A DNA stretch of 64,000 nucleotides from Arthrobacter sp. TMP15 (GTDB lineage Bacteria > Actinomycetota > Actinomycetes > Actinomycetales > Micrococcaceae), in contig NZ_CP154263.1 in NCBI RefSeq assembly GCF_039529835.1, forward strand, positions 1 to 64,000, read 5' to 3'. Under the pieces are notes generated by a model. That model did not search any database, was not told where the DNA came from, and was given only the letters and a program-made list of their open reading frames with translations. The position numbers and the translations under genes are program-made. Each line of letters begins with the position of its first letter. Position 1 is the stretch's first letter. Shown in pieces: positions 46,247 through 54,723 of this stretch.

Positions 46247-46604
46247 AGCAGCATCGACATAACCAGCAGGCTCCCTTAATTCTTATTGCCTCAAGAAGAG
46301 GACGCGGATCAAGTCAGATTTCGTTACCATTTAATAACACAAGGGCGTCACAGATACCAATTCACTCTTTCTAGCAGGCTCAATAGGTGCGTGTTGTACC
46401 CAGCCAGCGACCATTCCCAGGTAGAGCAAAGGGACCTTTGGTTGGCCTCCATGAGGAGAGAACTACCCTTTTGGACGTCATCACTCACGGTGACCACGAC
46501 TATGGCGTACTACTGCGAAAAGCGCGGCTGTTATAGCCCTCAGGCAGAAGCAGGGTGCGTTACCGGCTTGGAGGATCCTCTACACCGACACGGGCGGGCG
46601 TTGC
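46247..46604. other. Gap between glycosyltransferase and PLP-enzyme genes
   Basis: About 360 bases; a plus-strand frame crossing it is a shadow without a ribosome-binding site. Presumably contains the promoter of the glycosyltransferase operon. Confidence 0.4.
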
Positions 46605-47558
46605 CTATTCAGGTTCGACGTTTAGTGCGGTCCGGACCCAATCGTCGTTGTAGACAGTCTGGAGGTAGGGCACACCACTGTCGTGAACCATGAAAGCCAC
46701 TCTTGATCCCTTATCGAGACTGGGAAGCAGTGCGCCCATGGCGGCCACAATAGCGCCTGTGGATGCACCAGCCAGGATGCCCTCATAATGTGCCAGCCGT
46801 CTACAGCCACGCACCATGTCAATTTCTTCAACTTGAAAGATAAGATCTGGCTTTGTCCAGGATGCCAACTCTGGGAGGATCCCTGCACCGAGTCCGGGTA
46901 GGCGCCTGGTGCCGGCCGTCCCGCCGAAGAGCACCGAACCAACGGAGTCAACAGCCACAATTTTGGTGCTCAGACCATGCTTTTGGACATATTGCTGACA
47001 GCCCAACAGAGTCCCGGTGGTGCTGGTCGCCACGAAGAGATAATCCAGATTTCCCCCTGTACCTGCGATGATCTCTGGCATGGTGGTGTCAAAATGGGCA
47101 CGGGGATTAGCCGGTGATCCATACTGGTTAGTGGTTACAGATCCGGGATGCTCCGCTAACAGTTCACTAACCCGGCGGCGACGTGCGGCGAGTTTATTAC
47201 CGTCCGCAGGAGTTTGCACGAGGTCCACTTTGGCACCGTAGGCTTCCATCAGCTCCAAGGCTAAAGGATTGGCATTTTCATCGACAACTGCGGTGAAGTT
47301 GATTCCTCGCACCACGCACTGCCTTGCCAGCGCGATCCCCAAATTCCCAGAGGTTGATTCAACGATCATGCCACCAATACGGAGCTGTCCTGATCCAAGG
47401 AGATCCTCAATCAGCCCATTGGCTGTGCGCTCCTTGGTACTGCCAGCTAGCTGGAGCAGATCAAGCTTGGCGAATATCTCCAGATCAGGGAAATCGAACA
47501 GGCGGGACAGCTTCACCGTCGGAGTCACAAAGGGCTGCAGCGTTCCCAAACTGTTCAA
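46605..47558 (-). CDS. SbnA-like PLP-dependent cysteine-synthase-family enzyme
   Basis: A 317-residue fold-type II PLP enzyme. The PLP lysine is in LLQLAGSTKERTANGLIEDL, the cofactor-phosphate/asparagine loop in VESTSGNLGIALARQC, and the second glycine-rich loop in TSTTGTLLGCQQY. ESTSGNLGIAL and the KER context resemble SbnA, which makes a 2,3-diaminopropionate precursor from phosphoserine and glutamate, more than housekeeping CysK. No SbnB partner is nearby, so a cysteine-synthase-like or other beta-replacement reaction remains possible. Confidence 0.75.
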   Translation of the reverse strand: MNSLGTLQPFVTPTVKLSRLFDFPDLEIFAKLDLLQLAGSTKERTANGLIEDLLGSGQLRIGGMIVESTSGNLGIALARQCVVRGINFTAVVDENANPLALELMEAYGAKVDLVQTPADGNKLAARRRRVSELLAEHPGSVTTNQYGSPANPRAHFDTTMPEIIAGTGGNLDYLFVATSTTGTLLGCQQYVQKHGLSTKIVAVDSVGSVLFGGTAGTRRLPGLGAGILPELASWTKPDLIFQVEEIDMVRGCRRLAHYEGILAGASTGAIVAAMGALLPSLDKGSRVAFMVHDSGVPYLQTVYNDDWVRTALNVEPE

Positions 47559-47990
47559 AACTTCTCCTTAGCACCACTCAAAACCCTCATTTCTGATCGA
47601 GGGTCTCCATACCAGCCTATCCGGCTAGCTATTTACCACGACTACAACACCGAACTGATTCTCACCCTGTGGGTGTTCGGTAAGTATAGGGCCACCCATC
47701 CTCAACGAAAATTTGACCAGCGGCAAATACCACACCGCTGCGATGGAATATCGCGAGGATAAGGAACAAAATATTACTCCGCTATGGGGGGGGTGATGAG
47801 ATATCCCTGCCGCGGCGGCTTGCCGTTCTTTTCTGGATAGGACAATAACGGCGTACCTATTGACCGATTACCCTCGGATCAGGTTGAATCAGCAGCGTGA
47901 ACACGGCTCACAGCTCAGAGGCAACGAAGTTCGTTCTCCATCTCGCTGCAATGAGCGATGGACCACACCCCAGCACGAGGAAGAAATGAT
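47559..47990. other. Divergent promoter region between the PLP enzyme and ugd
   Basis: About 430 bases, no gene. It includes a G-run (TATGGGGGGGGTG, about 47784-47796). Two divergent promoters are expected here. Confidence 0.45.
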
Positions 47991-49304
47991 ATGGATATAT
48001 CCGTGATCGGTTGCGGTTACTTAGGAGTTGTGCACGCAGCATGTTTAGCCGAGCTGGGCCATAACGTCATTGGCATCGATATCGATGCGAGGAAAATCGG
48101 GCAGTTACAGGCTGGCCAAGCGACTTTCTTTGAACCAGGCTTGCCTGAACTTTTGCAAGAAGTCCTCGATAACGGTCGTTTGAGGTTCAGCACGAAAATA
48201 GCCGATGTCAAAGGCGCCCAGGTGCACTTTCTTTGTGTAGGAACACCCCAGCTTAAGGGCGAGTACGCCGCAGACATGCGCCATGTGGATGCAGCATTCC
48301 ACTCACTTCTTGACTTCTTAGAGCCCGGAAACGTGGTCGTGGGTAAATCCACGGTGCCCGTTGGTACAGCAACCCGGCTAGCGCAGACCCTCAAGGGACG
48401 ACCTTCCGACGCTGTTCTTGTCTGGAATCCCGAATTTCTCCGTGAAGGCTTGGCCGTAAAGGACACACTCTCCCCGGACCGATTCGTCTACGGTATACCC
48501 CTTGGTGAAGAAGGAACCCACGCCGTCACCGTGCTCGACGCCGTTTATGCTACACCTCTGGCCCTGGGCACGCGCCGTATCGTTGCAGATTACGCAACAG
48601 CCGAGTTAGTGAAGGTAGCCGCGAATTCCTTTCTTGCGACGAAGATTTCCTTTATTAATGCCATGGCCGAGGTGTGTGAAGTAACCGGGGCAGATGTCAC
48701 TGTGCTGGCGGATGCGCTAGGGATGGATGAACGAATCGGCCGAAAATTCTTGAACGCCGGCGCTGGTTTCGGAGGTGGCTGCCTGCCCAAAGATATCCGC
48801 GCTTTTATGGCCCGGGCAGGTGAGCTCGGAGCGGACCAAGTCCTTTCCCTGTTGCGTGAAGTCGACGACATCAACATTCGCCGCCGCATCCGCGTGGTTG
48901 AACTGACGCGCACCTTGGTGGGTGGAACCTTGATGGGCAAGCGCATCACTGTCCTGGGCGCGGCGTTCAAACCTAACAGCGATGATGTTCGCGATTCACC
49001 TGCGCTCAGTATTGCTGCACAATTGCAGCTTCAAGGCGCCACAGTTACGGTGACTGACCCTCAAGCCATCGATGGTGCGCGACAACGTTTTCCTGAACTC
49101 ATGTACGAGGAAAATCTGGAGTCGGCAATGAATAAAGCAGATGCATTACTACTGCTCACCGAATGGCAGCAATACAAAGACCTCACCCCAGAACATGCCG
49201 CGGAAGCAGTCACTTCTAAGAACATCCTCGACGGACGCAATGTCTTAAATCCTGTGACTTGGCGGGCTGCTGGCTGGAAATACAAAGGAATCGGACGACC
49301 CTAG
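47991..49304 (+). CDS. ugd: UDP-glucose 6-dehydrogenase
   Basis: A 437-residue NAD-dependent enzyme oxidising UDP-glucose to UDP-glucuronate, a precursor of acidic polysaccharides. The Rossmann start is DISVIGCGYLGVVHAACLAE. Conserved GKSTVPVGT and WNPEFLREG are present. The catalytic cysteine is in GAGFGGGCLPKDIRA. The C-terminal domain has LGAAFKPNSDDVRDSPAL. ATG 47991 is preferred because the Rossmann strand starts there and GAGGAAG lies upstream. It sits beside three glycosyltransferases. Remnants of related genes lie at 50972-51066 and 60441-60830. Confidence 0.93.
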   Translation: MDISVIGCGYLGVVHAACLAELGHNVIGIDIDARKIGQLQAGQATFFEPGLPELLQEVLDNGRLRFSTKIADVKGAQVHFLCVGTPQLKGEYAADMRHVDAAFHSLLDFLEPGNVVVGKSTVPVGTATRLAQTLKGRPSDAVLVWNPEFLREGLAVKDTLSPDRFVYGIPLGEEGTHAVTVLDAVYATPLALGTRRIVADYATAELVKVAANSFLATKISFINAMAEVCEVTGADVTVLADALGMDERIGRKFLNAGAGFGGGCLPKDIRAFMARAGELGADQVLSLLREVDDINIRRRIRVVELTRTLVGGTLMGKRITVLGAAFKPNSDDVRDSPALSIAAQLQLQGATVTVTDPQAIDGARQRFPELMYEENLESAMNKADALLLLTEWQQYKDLTPEHAAEAVTSKNILDGRNVLNPVTWRAAGWKYKGIGRP

Positions 49305-49514
49305 ATCCCCCTAAGAGTGACTTTCGCAAACGGACGACGATGCTTCACTACCGAGTAACCTGAACAGATGAAGTAGTCTTCAGCGCCCCCATGAACACAT
49401 CTTCCAGGGACAGTCAGCAGCTCTAATCGTAGGGACCTAGGGGATAGCGTGAGGCAGGAGGGTGCCTACAGGGAGCAAAAGACACAACTGGTGAGTTGAT
49501 GAGAGCTGGATGGC

Positions 49515-50084
49515 ATGGGAGTAGTGAGGAAGGAAGCATCACCAAAAATGGCTGTGCCGCAGGTATTTACGATCGGGCATTCGACACGGGACTTTGAGGA
49601 AGTACTGGCGATGGTACGTGCCAATGACGTGACTGAATTAGTTGATGTGCGGTCCTACCCTTCCTCCCGGAAATTTCCGCAGTGGAATCAAGCAGCGATC
49701 AAAGAAGCGTTGCCTGCGGATATCGGATATCGATGGATCAAAGACCTGGGCGGGCGACGGCATACCCCTGTGGGAGTGGACAGTCTCAACGGTGGGTGGA
49801 GAGTCAAGGCTTTTCGGGACTACGCCGATTATATGGCCACTGATCCCTTTAGTTCTGGGCTCGCCGAACTTGTGAAAGTCGCCAATGAATCTGTCCCGGT
49901 TATCATGTGCAGCGAAGCCGTGCCGTGGCGGTGTCATCGGCGGTTGATTACCGATGCGCTCATCGTTGCCGGAGTGGAAGTATTTGACATCATGTCATTG
50001 ACTTCAACGCGAGAGTCGGAAATGACTGCGTTCGCGCAAGTGCGAGACGGAAAAATAACATACCCGGCATCGGTAGAACAATGA
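49515..50084 (+). CDS. DUF488-domain protein
   Basis: A 189-residue protein with the DUF488 signature: VFTIGHSTRDFEEVLAMVRA, then ELVDVRSYPSSRKFPQW and IMCSEAVPWRCHRRLI with the conserved CxE and CHR. The family is often encoded next to repair genes; its biochemical role is unclear. It overlaps the alkyltransferase-like gene by four bases (50081-50084), so both are co-translated. The start may be ATG 49515 or a later in-frame ATG at about 49548. Confidence 0.87.
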   Translation: MGVVRKEASPKMAVPQVFTIGHSTRDFEEVLAMVRANDVTELVDVRSYPSSRKFPQWNQAAIKEALPADIGYRWIKDLGGRRHTPVGVDSLNGGWRVKAFRDYADYMATDPFSSGLAELVKVANESVPVIMCSEAVPWRCHRRLITDALIVAGVEVFDIMSLTSTRESEMTAFAQVRDGKITYPASVEQ

Positions 50085-50377
50085 GAATAAATACGGCGGT
50101 GGTTGAAGAAGTCCGGGCAGTGGTGGCCGCGATCTGCGTTGGCTGTGTGGTGACTTACGGTGAAATCGGTCAAGCTGTTGGAATTGGGCCGCGGCAGGCA
50201 GGTCGGGCAGTGTCACTGCTAGAAGATAATGTGTCGTGGTGGCGGGTTGTTTACGCCGACGGAACACTCGTGACATGCCATGCAGGTCAAGCCCGAGCAT
50301 TACTAGAAGCTGAAGATGTTCCATTCTATAACGACCGTGTGGACATGACTAAGATGCGGCTCTCGTACCCCGATTAA
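50081..50377 (+). CDS. Alkyltransferase-like (ATL) DNA repair protein
   Basis: A 98-residue protein of the MGMT DNA-binding domain type. It has VVTYGEIGQAVGIGPRQAGR (helix-turn-helix recognition) and the wing NVSWWRVVYADGTLVTCHAG, then ARALLEAEDVPF. The PCHRV active-site motif of methyltransferases is absent, so it cannot transfer alkyl groups. ATL proteins bind O6-alkylguanine and hand it to nucleotide excision repair. Co-translated with the DUF488 gene. Confidence 0.88.
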   Translation: MRINTAVVEEVRAVVAAICVGCVVTYGEIGQAVGIGPRQAGRAVSLLEDNVSWWRVVYADGTLVTCHAGQARALLEAEDVPFYNDRVDMTKMRLSYPD

Positions 50378-50467
50378 CTTGAGTGAGTGAGGGAGTGAGT
50401 CGAGCACGCTCATTGGATGTCTCACCGGTCACGGGAGTTGCCGTGTTCTGGGATAGGGGTCAAGTAT

Positions 50468-50746
50468 CTACTTATGATTTTTTATGGACCGTGTGACCCT
50501 GCCTGGCTCTTCTTGAGCAGGTAACGGAAAGGGTTCTAACGGGTGTAGGGGGATGAGCACGGTTTCGCTAAACCTGGCAAGTGAGGACCGGTCCTGCCAT
50601 TCATCCACTGTCGGCCCCTTGGCGTTGCGGCTGTCGATTTCAAAGATCTCCTGCGTATCGGAGACGTTACCGTGAGAAATAAATGTGTTGGTAGACAGCG
50701 GTCTGACGAAAAGCCGGCTTTGGGAACCATATCGGCGATGGTCCAT
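50468..50746 (-). CDS. Uncertain ORF, 92 residues
   Basis: An open frame with plausible composition (FEIDSRNAKGPTVDEWQDRS, FSETVLIPLHPLEPFPLP) but no family or clear ribosome-binding site. Its 5' end abuts the mosaic of gene scraps at 50785-51066, so it may be the tail of a disrupted gene. Confidence 0.3.
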   Translation of the reverse strand: MDHRRYGSQSRLFVRPLSTNTFISHGNVSDTQEIFEIDSRNAKGPTVDEWQDRSSLARFSETVLIPLHPLEPFPLPAQEEPGRVTRSIKNHK

Positions 50747-50784
50747 GGTGCCGCACCGGTCCTAGTCGCTTGGAAAAAATCCTG

Positions 50785-50969
50785 ATGACTGGGTGGGTTT
50801 TGTCATCATCAAAAGTGGTCGTTGTAGTGTCGATGAGGTCCGTGATTGCCGCGCGCATGTTCTTGATTCCTCCCACAGAATACTTGCGGCGATGAAGAGT
50901 GCCGCAGCAGCATCTGCCCACCAGAATCCTAAACCGATTCTTTCTACACCAACGATCGATCCAGCCGCA
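50785..50969 (-). pseudogene. Internal fragment of a CDF transporter gene
   Basis: Nearly identical to 41213-41399 (part of the CDF gene) in the same orientation, with a short deletion that shifts the frame. The piece covers the region coding for IGLGFWWADAAAALFIA. It has no start or end and is directly followed by a fragment of a different gene. Confidence 0.9.
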
Positions 50970-50971
50970 CC

Positions 50972-51066
50972 CATGCCGTCACCTTGCTGGATGCCGTCTA
51001 CGCTATACCCCTGGCTCTGGGCACACGTCGACTTGTTGCAGACTACGCAACGGCGGCGCTAGTAAC
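50972..51066 (+). pseudogene. Internal fragment of a UDP-glucose dehydrogenase gene
   Basis: Matches 48522-48616 of ugd at roughly 80% by eye. The translated frame reads AVTLLDAVYAIPLALGTRRL and VADYATAALV. More diverged than the CDF scrap, so it came from a different ugd paralogue or an older event. The junction with the CDF scrap is only a few bases wide. Confidence 0.85.
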
Positions 51067-51083
51067 GATAAGTAATTGATCGC

Positions 51084-51704
51084 CTAAGAAACCGCAGGGT
51101 AAGGATTCTGCCGCAGCAAGCGCGCAAGATGCGCCGCATGGGCGGCGGCCGTACGATTGGTGCTGGCGACCGCCTCCGGAGTTTCTTCAAGGTCCTGATA
51201 GTCCCGGTAATCGCTGCCCACAGCATCGTTCCAGTACGTTGTGGTTTGGCCAGCCAACGTGAACCCAACGTCGTTGAGTGCTTGGAAGAGTATGCCACTG
51301 ATGTGGTGAGCGCCGTCTTCATTGCCCACGATCACCGCGATGGCCACCTTACCCAGCGTTAGCATGCGGCCCTGCTCGTCCTTTTCCGAGAGTTCGGCGT
51401 CCAACCTCTCTAGTACGCGCTGCGCAACGCTGGAGTGCTGCCCCATCCAAGTAGGTGTGGCCAGCACTAAAATGTCCGCTGACATCACTTGCTCTCGAAT
51501 GTTCGGCCAAGCATCGCCGTCACCCATATCTAACTCGACACCTGGGTGCACGTCGTGGTCGACGACGCGGATGACCGATCCAATGACACCATGCTCCGAC
51601 AGGGCTTCCATCACCTGTTCTGCAAGCAGTTGACTACTTGATGGCGCCGGCGAAGGAGACAGGGTGCAAACCAGCGCGATAGCTCGAAGTTGGTCGTCGG
51701 ACAT
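51084..51704 (-). CDS. Flavodoxin-like NAD(P)H-dependent reductase
   Basis: A 206-residue flavodoxin-fold protein. The FMN phosphate-loop region is LVCTLSPSPAPSSSQLLAEQ; ADILVLATPTWMGQHSSVAQ is the usual flavin-contact loop, and AIAVIVGNEDGAHHISGILF the second. Predicted FMN-binding quinone or azo-type reductase of the NADPH-dependent FMN reductase family, acting in the cytoplasm. Stands alone; divergent from topoisomerase IB. Confidence 0.87.
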   Translation of the reverse strand: MSDDQLRAIALVCTLSPSPAPSSSQLLAEQVMEALSEHGVIGSVIRVVDHDVHPGVELDMGDGDAWPNIREQVMSADILVLATPTWMGQHSSVAQRVLERLDAELSEKDEQGRMLTLGKVAIAVIVGNEDGAHHISGILFQALNDVGFTLAGQTTTYWNDAVGSDYRDYQDLEETPEAVASTNRTAAAHAAHLARLLRQNPYPAVS

Positions 51705-51871
51705 GAGGACTCCTAAGGTTTGAAGGCAACACTTGGTACGGCCAACTTAGTCTGCACCCGCTGAACGGTCAACGAAAATTCTGCGGTGCAGTTCTGCAGG
51801 AACTTATTACTTTCACCCGTTAGTATGCAAATAACGCACACATGGCATGGGAACGCGAAGAGGAGCCAGTT

Positions 51872-52852
51872 ATGGAACCTGTTTTAGAAGTTGAGCCTGG
51901 AAAGGGTGGCATCACTCGGCGGGTTGCCGGACGTGGTTTCACTTATGTTTGGGCCAATGGCAGGCGCGTTTCCTCAGCTCCGCAGCTTGAACATATCCGG
52001 GCGTTAGCGGTCCCGCCGGCATGGTCGCATGTATGGATCGCGTCCGCACCGAATGCTCATATCCAGGCAACGGGAGTGGATGACGCAGGTCGAACTCAAT
52101 ACATTTACCATCAGCGGTGGCGTGAAATCAGGGACGGGGAAAAGTTCATTCGTTCTTTGGCTTTCGGCCACCGTTTACCGACCATCCGGCGAATGGTGAC
52201 CAGAGACTTGAAACAAAGCGAGGATGGCCGACGTCAATGCTTGGCTGCGGCTGTGCGGCTCATGGACCGAGCCGGACTGCGCGTGGGCGGTGTGTCATAT
52301 GCTGAAGAAAATGGGTCGTTTGGTGCCACCACCTTGCAGCGGCGCCACGTCAGCCTTGAAGGGAAAGCAATACATCTGGTCTTTCGCGGCAAATCAGCTG
52401 GGGACTGGGACGTGCAAATTAAGGATTCGTTGCTTAGGGATTACTTTGTGTCTATGCCGAGCACGCCGCGCTCCGGCCCTGCATTCAGTTATGCGCTCAG
52501 GAGCGGGCGGCGCAAGGTGTGGCACTCGATTTATGATAGGGACGTTAACAGGTATCTGGGTGAAGTGGCTGGGCATGGCTTCACCGCCAAGGACTTTCGT
52601 ACATGGCAGGGCACAGTTGTGGCGGCGATCTCCTTGTCCCGATCCTTTCGTTCAGGTTCTACTTCTCCGGAAGCAGCTAAAGCGGCGATCCATGACGCTG
52701 CAGAATGGCTCCATAACACTCCGTCGGTCGCTAAAGGGTCTTATATAAACCCTCGAGTGATTGCCCTTTTTGAGCAAGGACGTGTTGCAAACCTCAAACG
52801 CCAAAAAGATGGTGCCGTATTAGCGCTACTGACTGGTGAAGCAGGCAGGTAA
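51872..52852 (+). CDS. DNA topoisomerase IB
   Basis: A 326-residue poxvirus-type topoisomerase IB that relaxes supercoils through a 3'-phosphotyrosine. N-terminal domain: AGRGFTYVWANGRRVSSAPQ and ALAVPPAWSHVWIASAPNAH. The catalytic domain includes LMDRAGLRVGG (Arg), LVFRGKSAGDW (Lys/Arg) and the nucleophile Tyr near 291 in KGSYINPRVIALFEQG. ATG 51872 is preferred because AGAGGAG precedes it; ATG 51842 is in frame. Part of the repair-gene group with ATL, LigD and Ku. Confidence 0.92.
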   Translation: MEPVLEVEPGKGGITRRVAGRGFTYVWANGRRVSSAPQLEHIRALAVPPAWSHVWIASAPNAHIQATGVDDAGRTQYIYHQRWREIRDGEKFIRSLAFGHRLPTIRRMVTRDLKQSEDGRRQCLAAAVRLMDRAGLRVGGVSYAEENGSFGATTLQRRHVSLEGKAIHLVFRGKSAGDWDVQIKDSLLRDYFVSMPSTPRSGPAFSYALRSGRRKVWHSIYDRDVNRYLGEVAGHGFTAKDFRTWQGTVVAAISLSRSFRSGSTSPEAAKAAIHDAAEWLHNTPSVAKGSYINPRVIALFEQGRVANLKRQKDGAVLALLTGEAGR

Positions 52853-53035
52853 AAAGACCAGAACATGGTTGATGAGCATGGTTCACATTTGTACCCAAAA
52901 GTAAGTCAGCCATCGGCGGGCTGGATACTCGGCTGTTGTTTCGGCACTATTTTCTCATAGTTTTCGTACCCTCCTTCAGCACGTTGGATGAAAGCTGTCA
53001 GTCAATTTAAGAAGCTTATCCGCACGCCTTGCAAG

Positions 53036-53043
53036 AGTATGAC
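53036..53043. repeat. Target-site duplication, left
   Basis: AGTATGAC, identical to 54489-54496. Joining the flanks restores the pre-insertion sequence, in which a short frame (36 codons from about 52990) stays open across the site, though it need not be a gene. Confidence 0.95.
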
Positions 53044-54488
53044 GGCTCTCCGTGGTTCGTGGTGAATTCTGGTTTCGTGTCCTTGAACAGAGGTGGCGCG
53101 TAGCCCTGTTGTGATGGATGTTCTGACGCATTCATCTTTGACAGGACTACGAGCCTTGAACGAGCTTACTTTGGTGCACCTTGATGCTGCCACCACGATC
53201 TTCAATCTGGACGATTACCGTGTACTTGAAACCCAGATCCTGAGTTTTGGCCAACGAAGAATTCAGATAGCAAGCACCGCCGAATCCGGGTGTCCTGGCT
53301 GCGGGGTCATTGGCACCCGTCGCCATTCTGGCCGGCAGCAACGAGTCAAGGACATCCCCATCGCCGGTCCGGTGGAGGTTGTTTGGGCCAAGCGGCGACT
53401 GTTCTGCGACGAAACATTGTGCCCTCGCAAAACGTTCTTTGAAGCCACGATCGAGGTCCCGGCCAGGGCACGCACCACGAGCCGACTCCGTAGTGCTCTC
53501 GTGCGAGCAGTCATTGACTCTGGCCGCGCCGCAACGGAAACCGCCACTGCCCACGGGGTGTCGTGGTGGTTGGTTCAGAAGGCGTTGAGTGTGGCAGCAA
53601 CCAAACTTCCCAACGTCGATCTGCTGCGGCCAAGGATGCTCGGCATTGATGAACACCGCTTCCGATCCGTCCGCTTCTTCAAGAACACAGAGACCAACGC
53701 GTGGCAGCGGATTGAACCGTGGATGACGACGATTGTTGACCTGGATACCGGGCAGATCCTTGGTGTTGTTGACGGCCGAGACCACACCGGGGTCGGTGCA
53801 TGGCTCATCCAGCGGCCCCTGGAGTGGCGCCTCGGCGTTCAAGTTGTCGCGATCGATCCCTCAGCAGCTTTTAGAAAAGCGCTGCGGATGTGGCTGCCCC
53901 GCACCGCCGTTTCCGTGGATCATTTCCACCTCATCCAGCTCGCCAACCAGGCGTTGACAGAAGTCAGGCAGCAGCTTTCCCATCAGGTGCGTGGGCGTCG
54001 TGGCCGAGCCGTGGACCCAGCCTGGGCACACCGAATGCTGCTCCTACGAGCCGGTGATTCACTTTCCGAGCCAGCCCGGGTGCGGTTGGAGAAGGTCTTC
54101 GCCACCGACGATCCGACAGGGAAACTCAAGACCGCGTGGGACGTAAAAGAACAAGTGCGAACACTGCTGCGCACGGGGTCGTTGGAGGACGCCGAGATCG
54201 CTAAAGACCACCTTGAACGCCTCGTCAAGGAATCCAACCAACCTGAGACGACTAGGCTTTGGCGGACCATTTGCAGGTGGTGGAAAGAGATCGAAGTCCT
54301 CATCGTCACCGGCGCCACCACGGGAAAAGTAGAAGCCAACAACACCAGCATCAAACACATCAAGCGGACCGGCCGCGGCTTCGTCAATAGCGCCAACTAC
54401 ACGACTCGTATTATGCTCAGGAGCGCCGCCAGAACAGCGGTGAATCATCCATGACAATAGTGGATTTCACCACGAACCGCGGAGAGCC
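53044..54488 (+). mobile_element. Intact ISL3-family insertion sequence
   Basis: A 1445-bp element. The inverted repeats begin GGCTCTCCGTGGTTCGTGGT on the left and GGCTCTCCGCGGTTCGTGGT read inward from the right. It is flanked by a perfect 8-bp direct duplication, AGTATGAC (53036-53043 and 54489-54496), exactly as ISL3 elements produce. The clean ends mean a recent, probably active insertion. It differs in sequence from the other ISL3 element at 18487. Confidence 0.95.
53114..54454 (+). CDS. ISL3-family transposase
   Basis: About 446 residues and full length. The N-terminal zinc-binding part shows CPGCGVIG and a later CDETLCPRKTF. The DDE catalytic core shows MLGIDEHRFRSVRFF, VVAIDPSAAFRKALRMW and VSVDHFHLIQLANQAL. 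The C-terminal glutamate region is TGKVEANNTSIKHIKRTGRG. ATG 53114 is chosen because homologues begin near here; a GTG at 53093 is also in frame. No frameshift is seen, so the element may be mobile. Confidence 0.93.
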   Translation: MDVLTHSSLTGLRALNELTLVHLDAATTIFNLDDYRVLETQILSFGQRRIQIASTAESGCPGCGVIGTRRHSGRQQRVKDIPIAGPVEVVWAKRRLFCDETLCPRKTFFEATIEVPARARTTSRLRSALVRAVIDSGRAATETATAHGVSWWLVQKALSVAATKLPNVDLLRPRMLGIDEHRFRSVRFFKNTETNAWQRIEPWMTTIVDLDTGQILGVVDGRDHTGVGAWLIQRPLEWRLGVQVVAIDPSAAFRKALRMWLPRTAVSVDHFHLIQLANQALTEVRQQLSHQVRGRRGRAVDPAWAHRMLLLRAGDSLSEPARVRLEKVFATDDPTGKLKTAWDVKEQVRTLLRTGSLEDAEIAKDHLERLVKESNQPETTRLWRTICRWWKEIEVLIVTGATTGKVEANNTSIKHIKRTGRGFVNSANYTTRIMLRSAARTAVNHP

Positions 54489-54496
54489 AGTATGAC
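54489..54496. repeat. Target-site duplication, right
   Basis: AGTATGAC, pair of 53036-53043. Confidence 0.95.
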
Positions 54497-54723
54497 GCCG
54501 TATACTCACGCCATTCAAATAGTCCATACCATCGGGTATATCCATGCCTAGACCGAAGATGCGGCCTATTCCGACTAGCGAATAGTTCCCGACAGAGAAG
54601 GTATCCGACGCGGGGAGTTAGGAGCATAGAATCGGAAACTCTGAACCATAGCCAAGGTTGTGAAGCGATGCGCCGGTTGCTGGCGATCGGTGCGAGGCTG
54701 CTCGTTATTTGCAGTTGCTCGTA

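Noticed and set aside
46286-46693. Plus-strand frame of 135 codons between two minus-strand genes
   Set aside because: Overlaps the PLP-enzyme 3' end, no ribosome-binding site, shadow-like composition.
53147-53842. Minus-strand frame of 231 codons inside the second ISL3 element
   Set aside because: Antisense shadow of the transposase.
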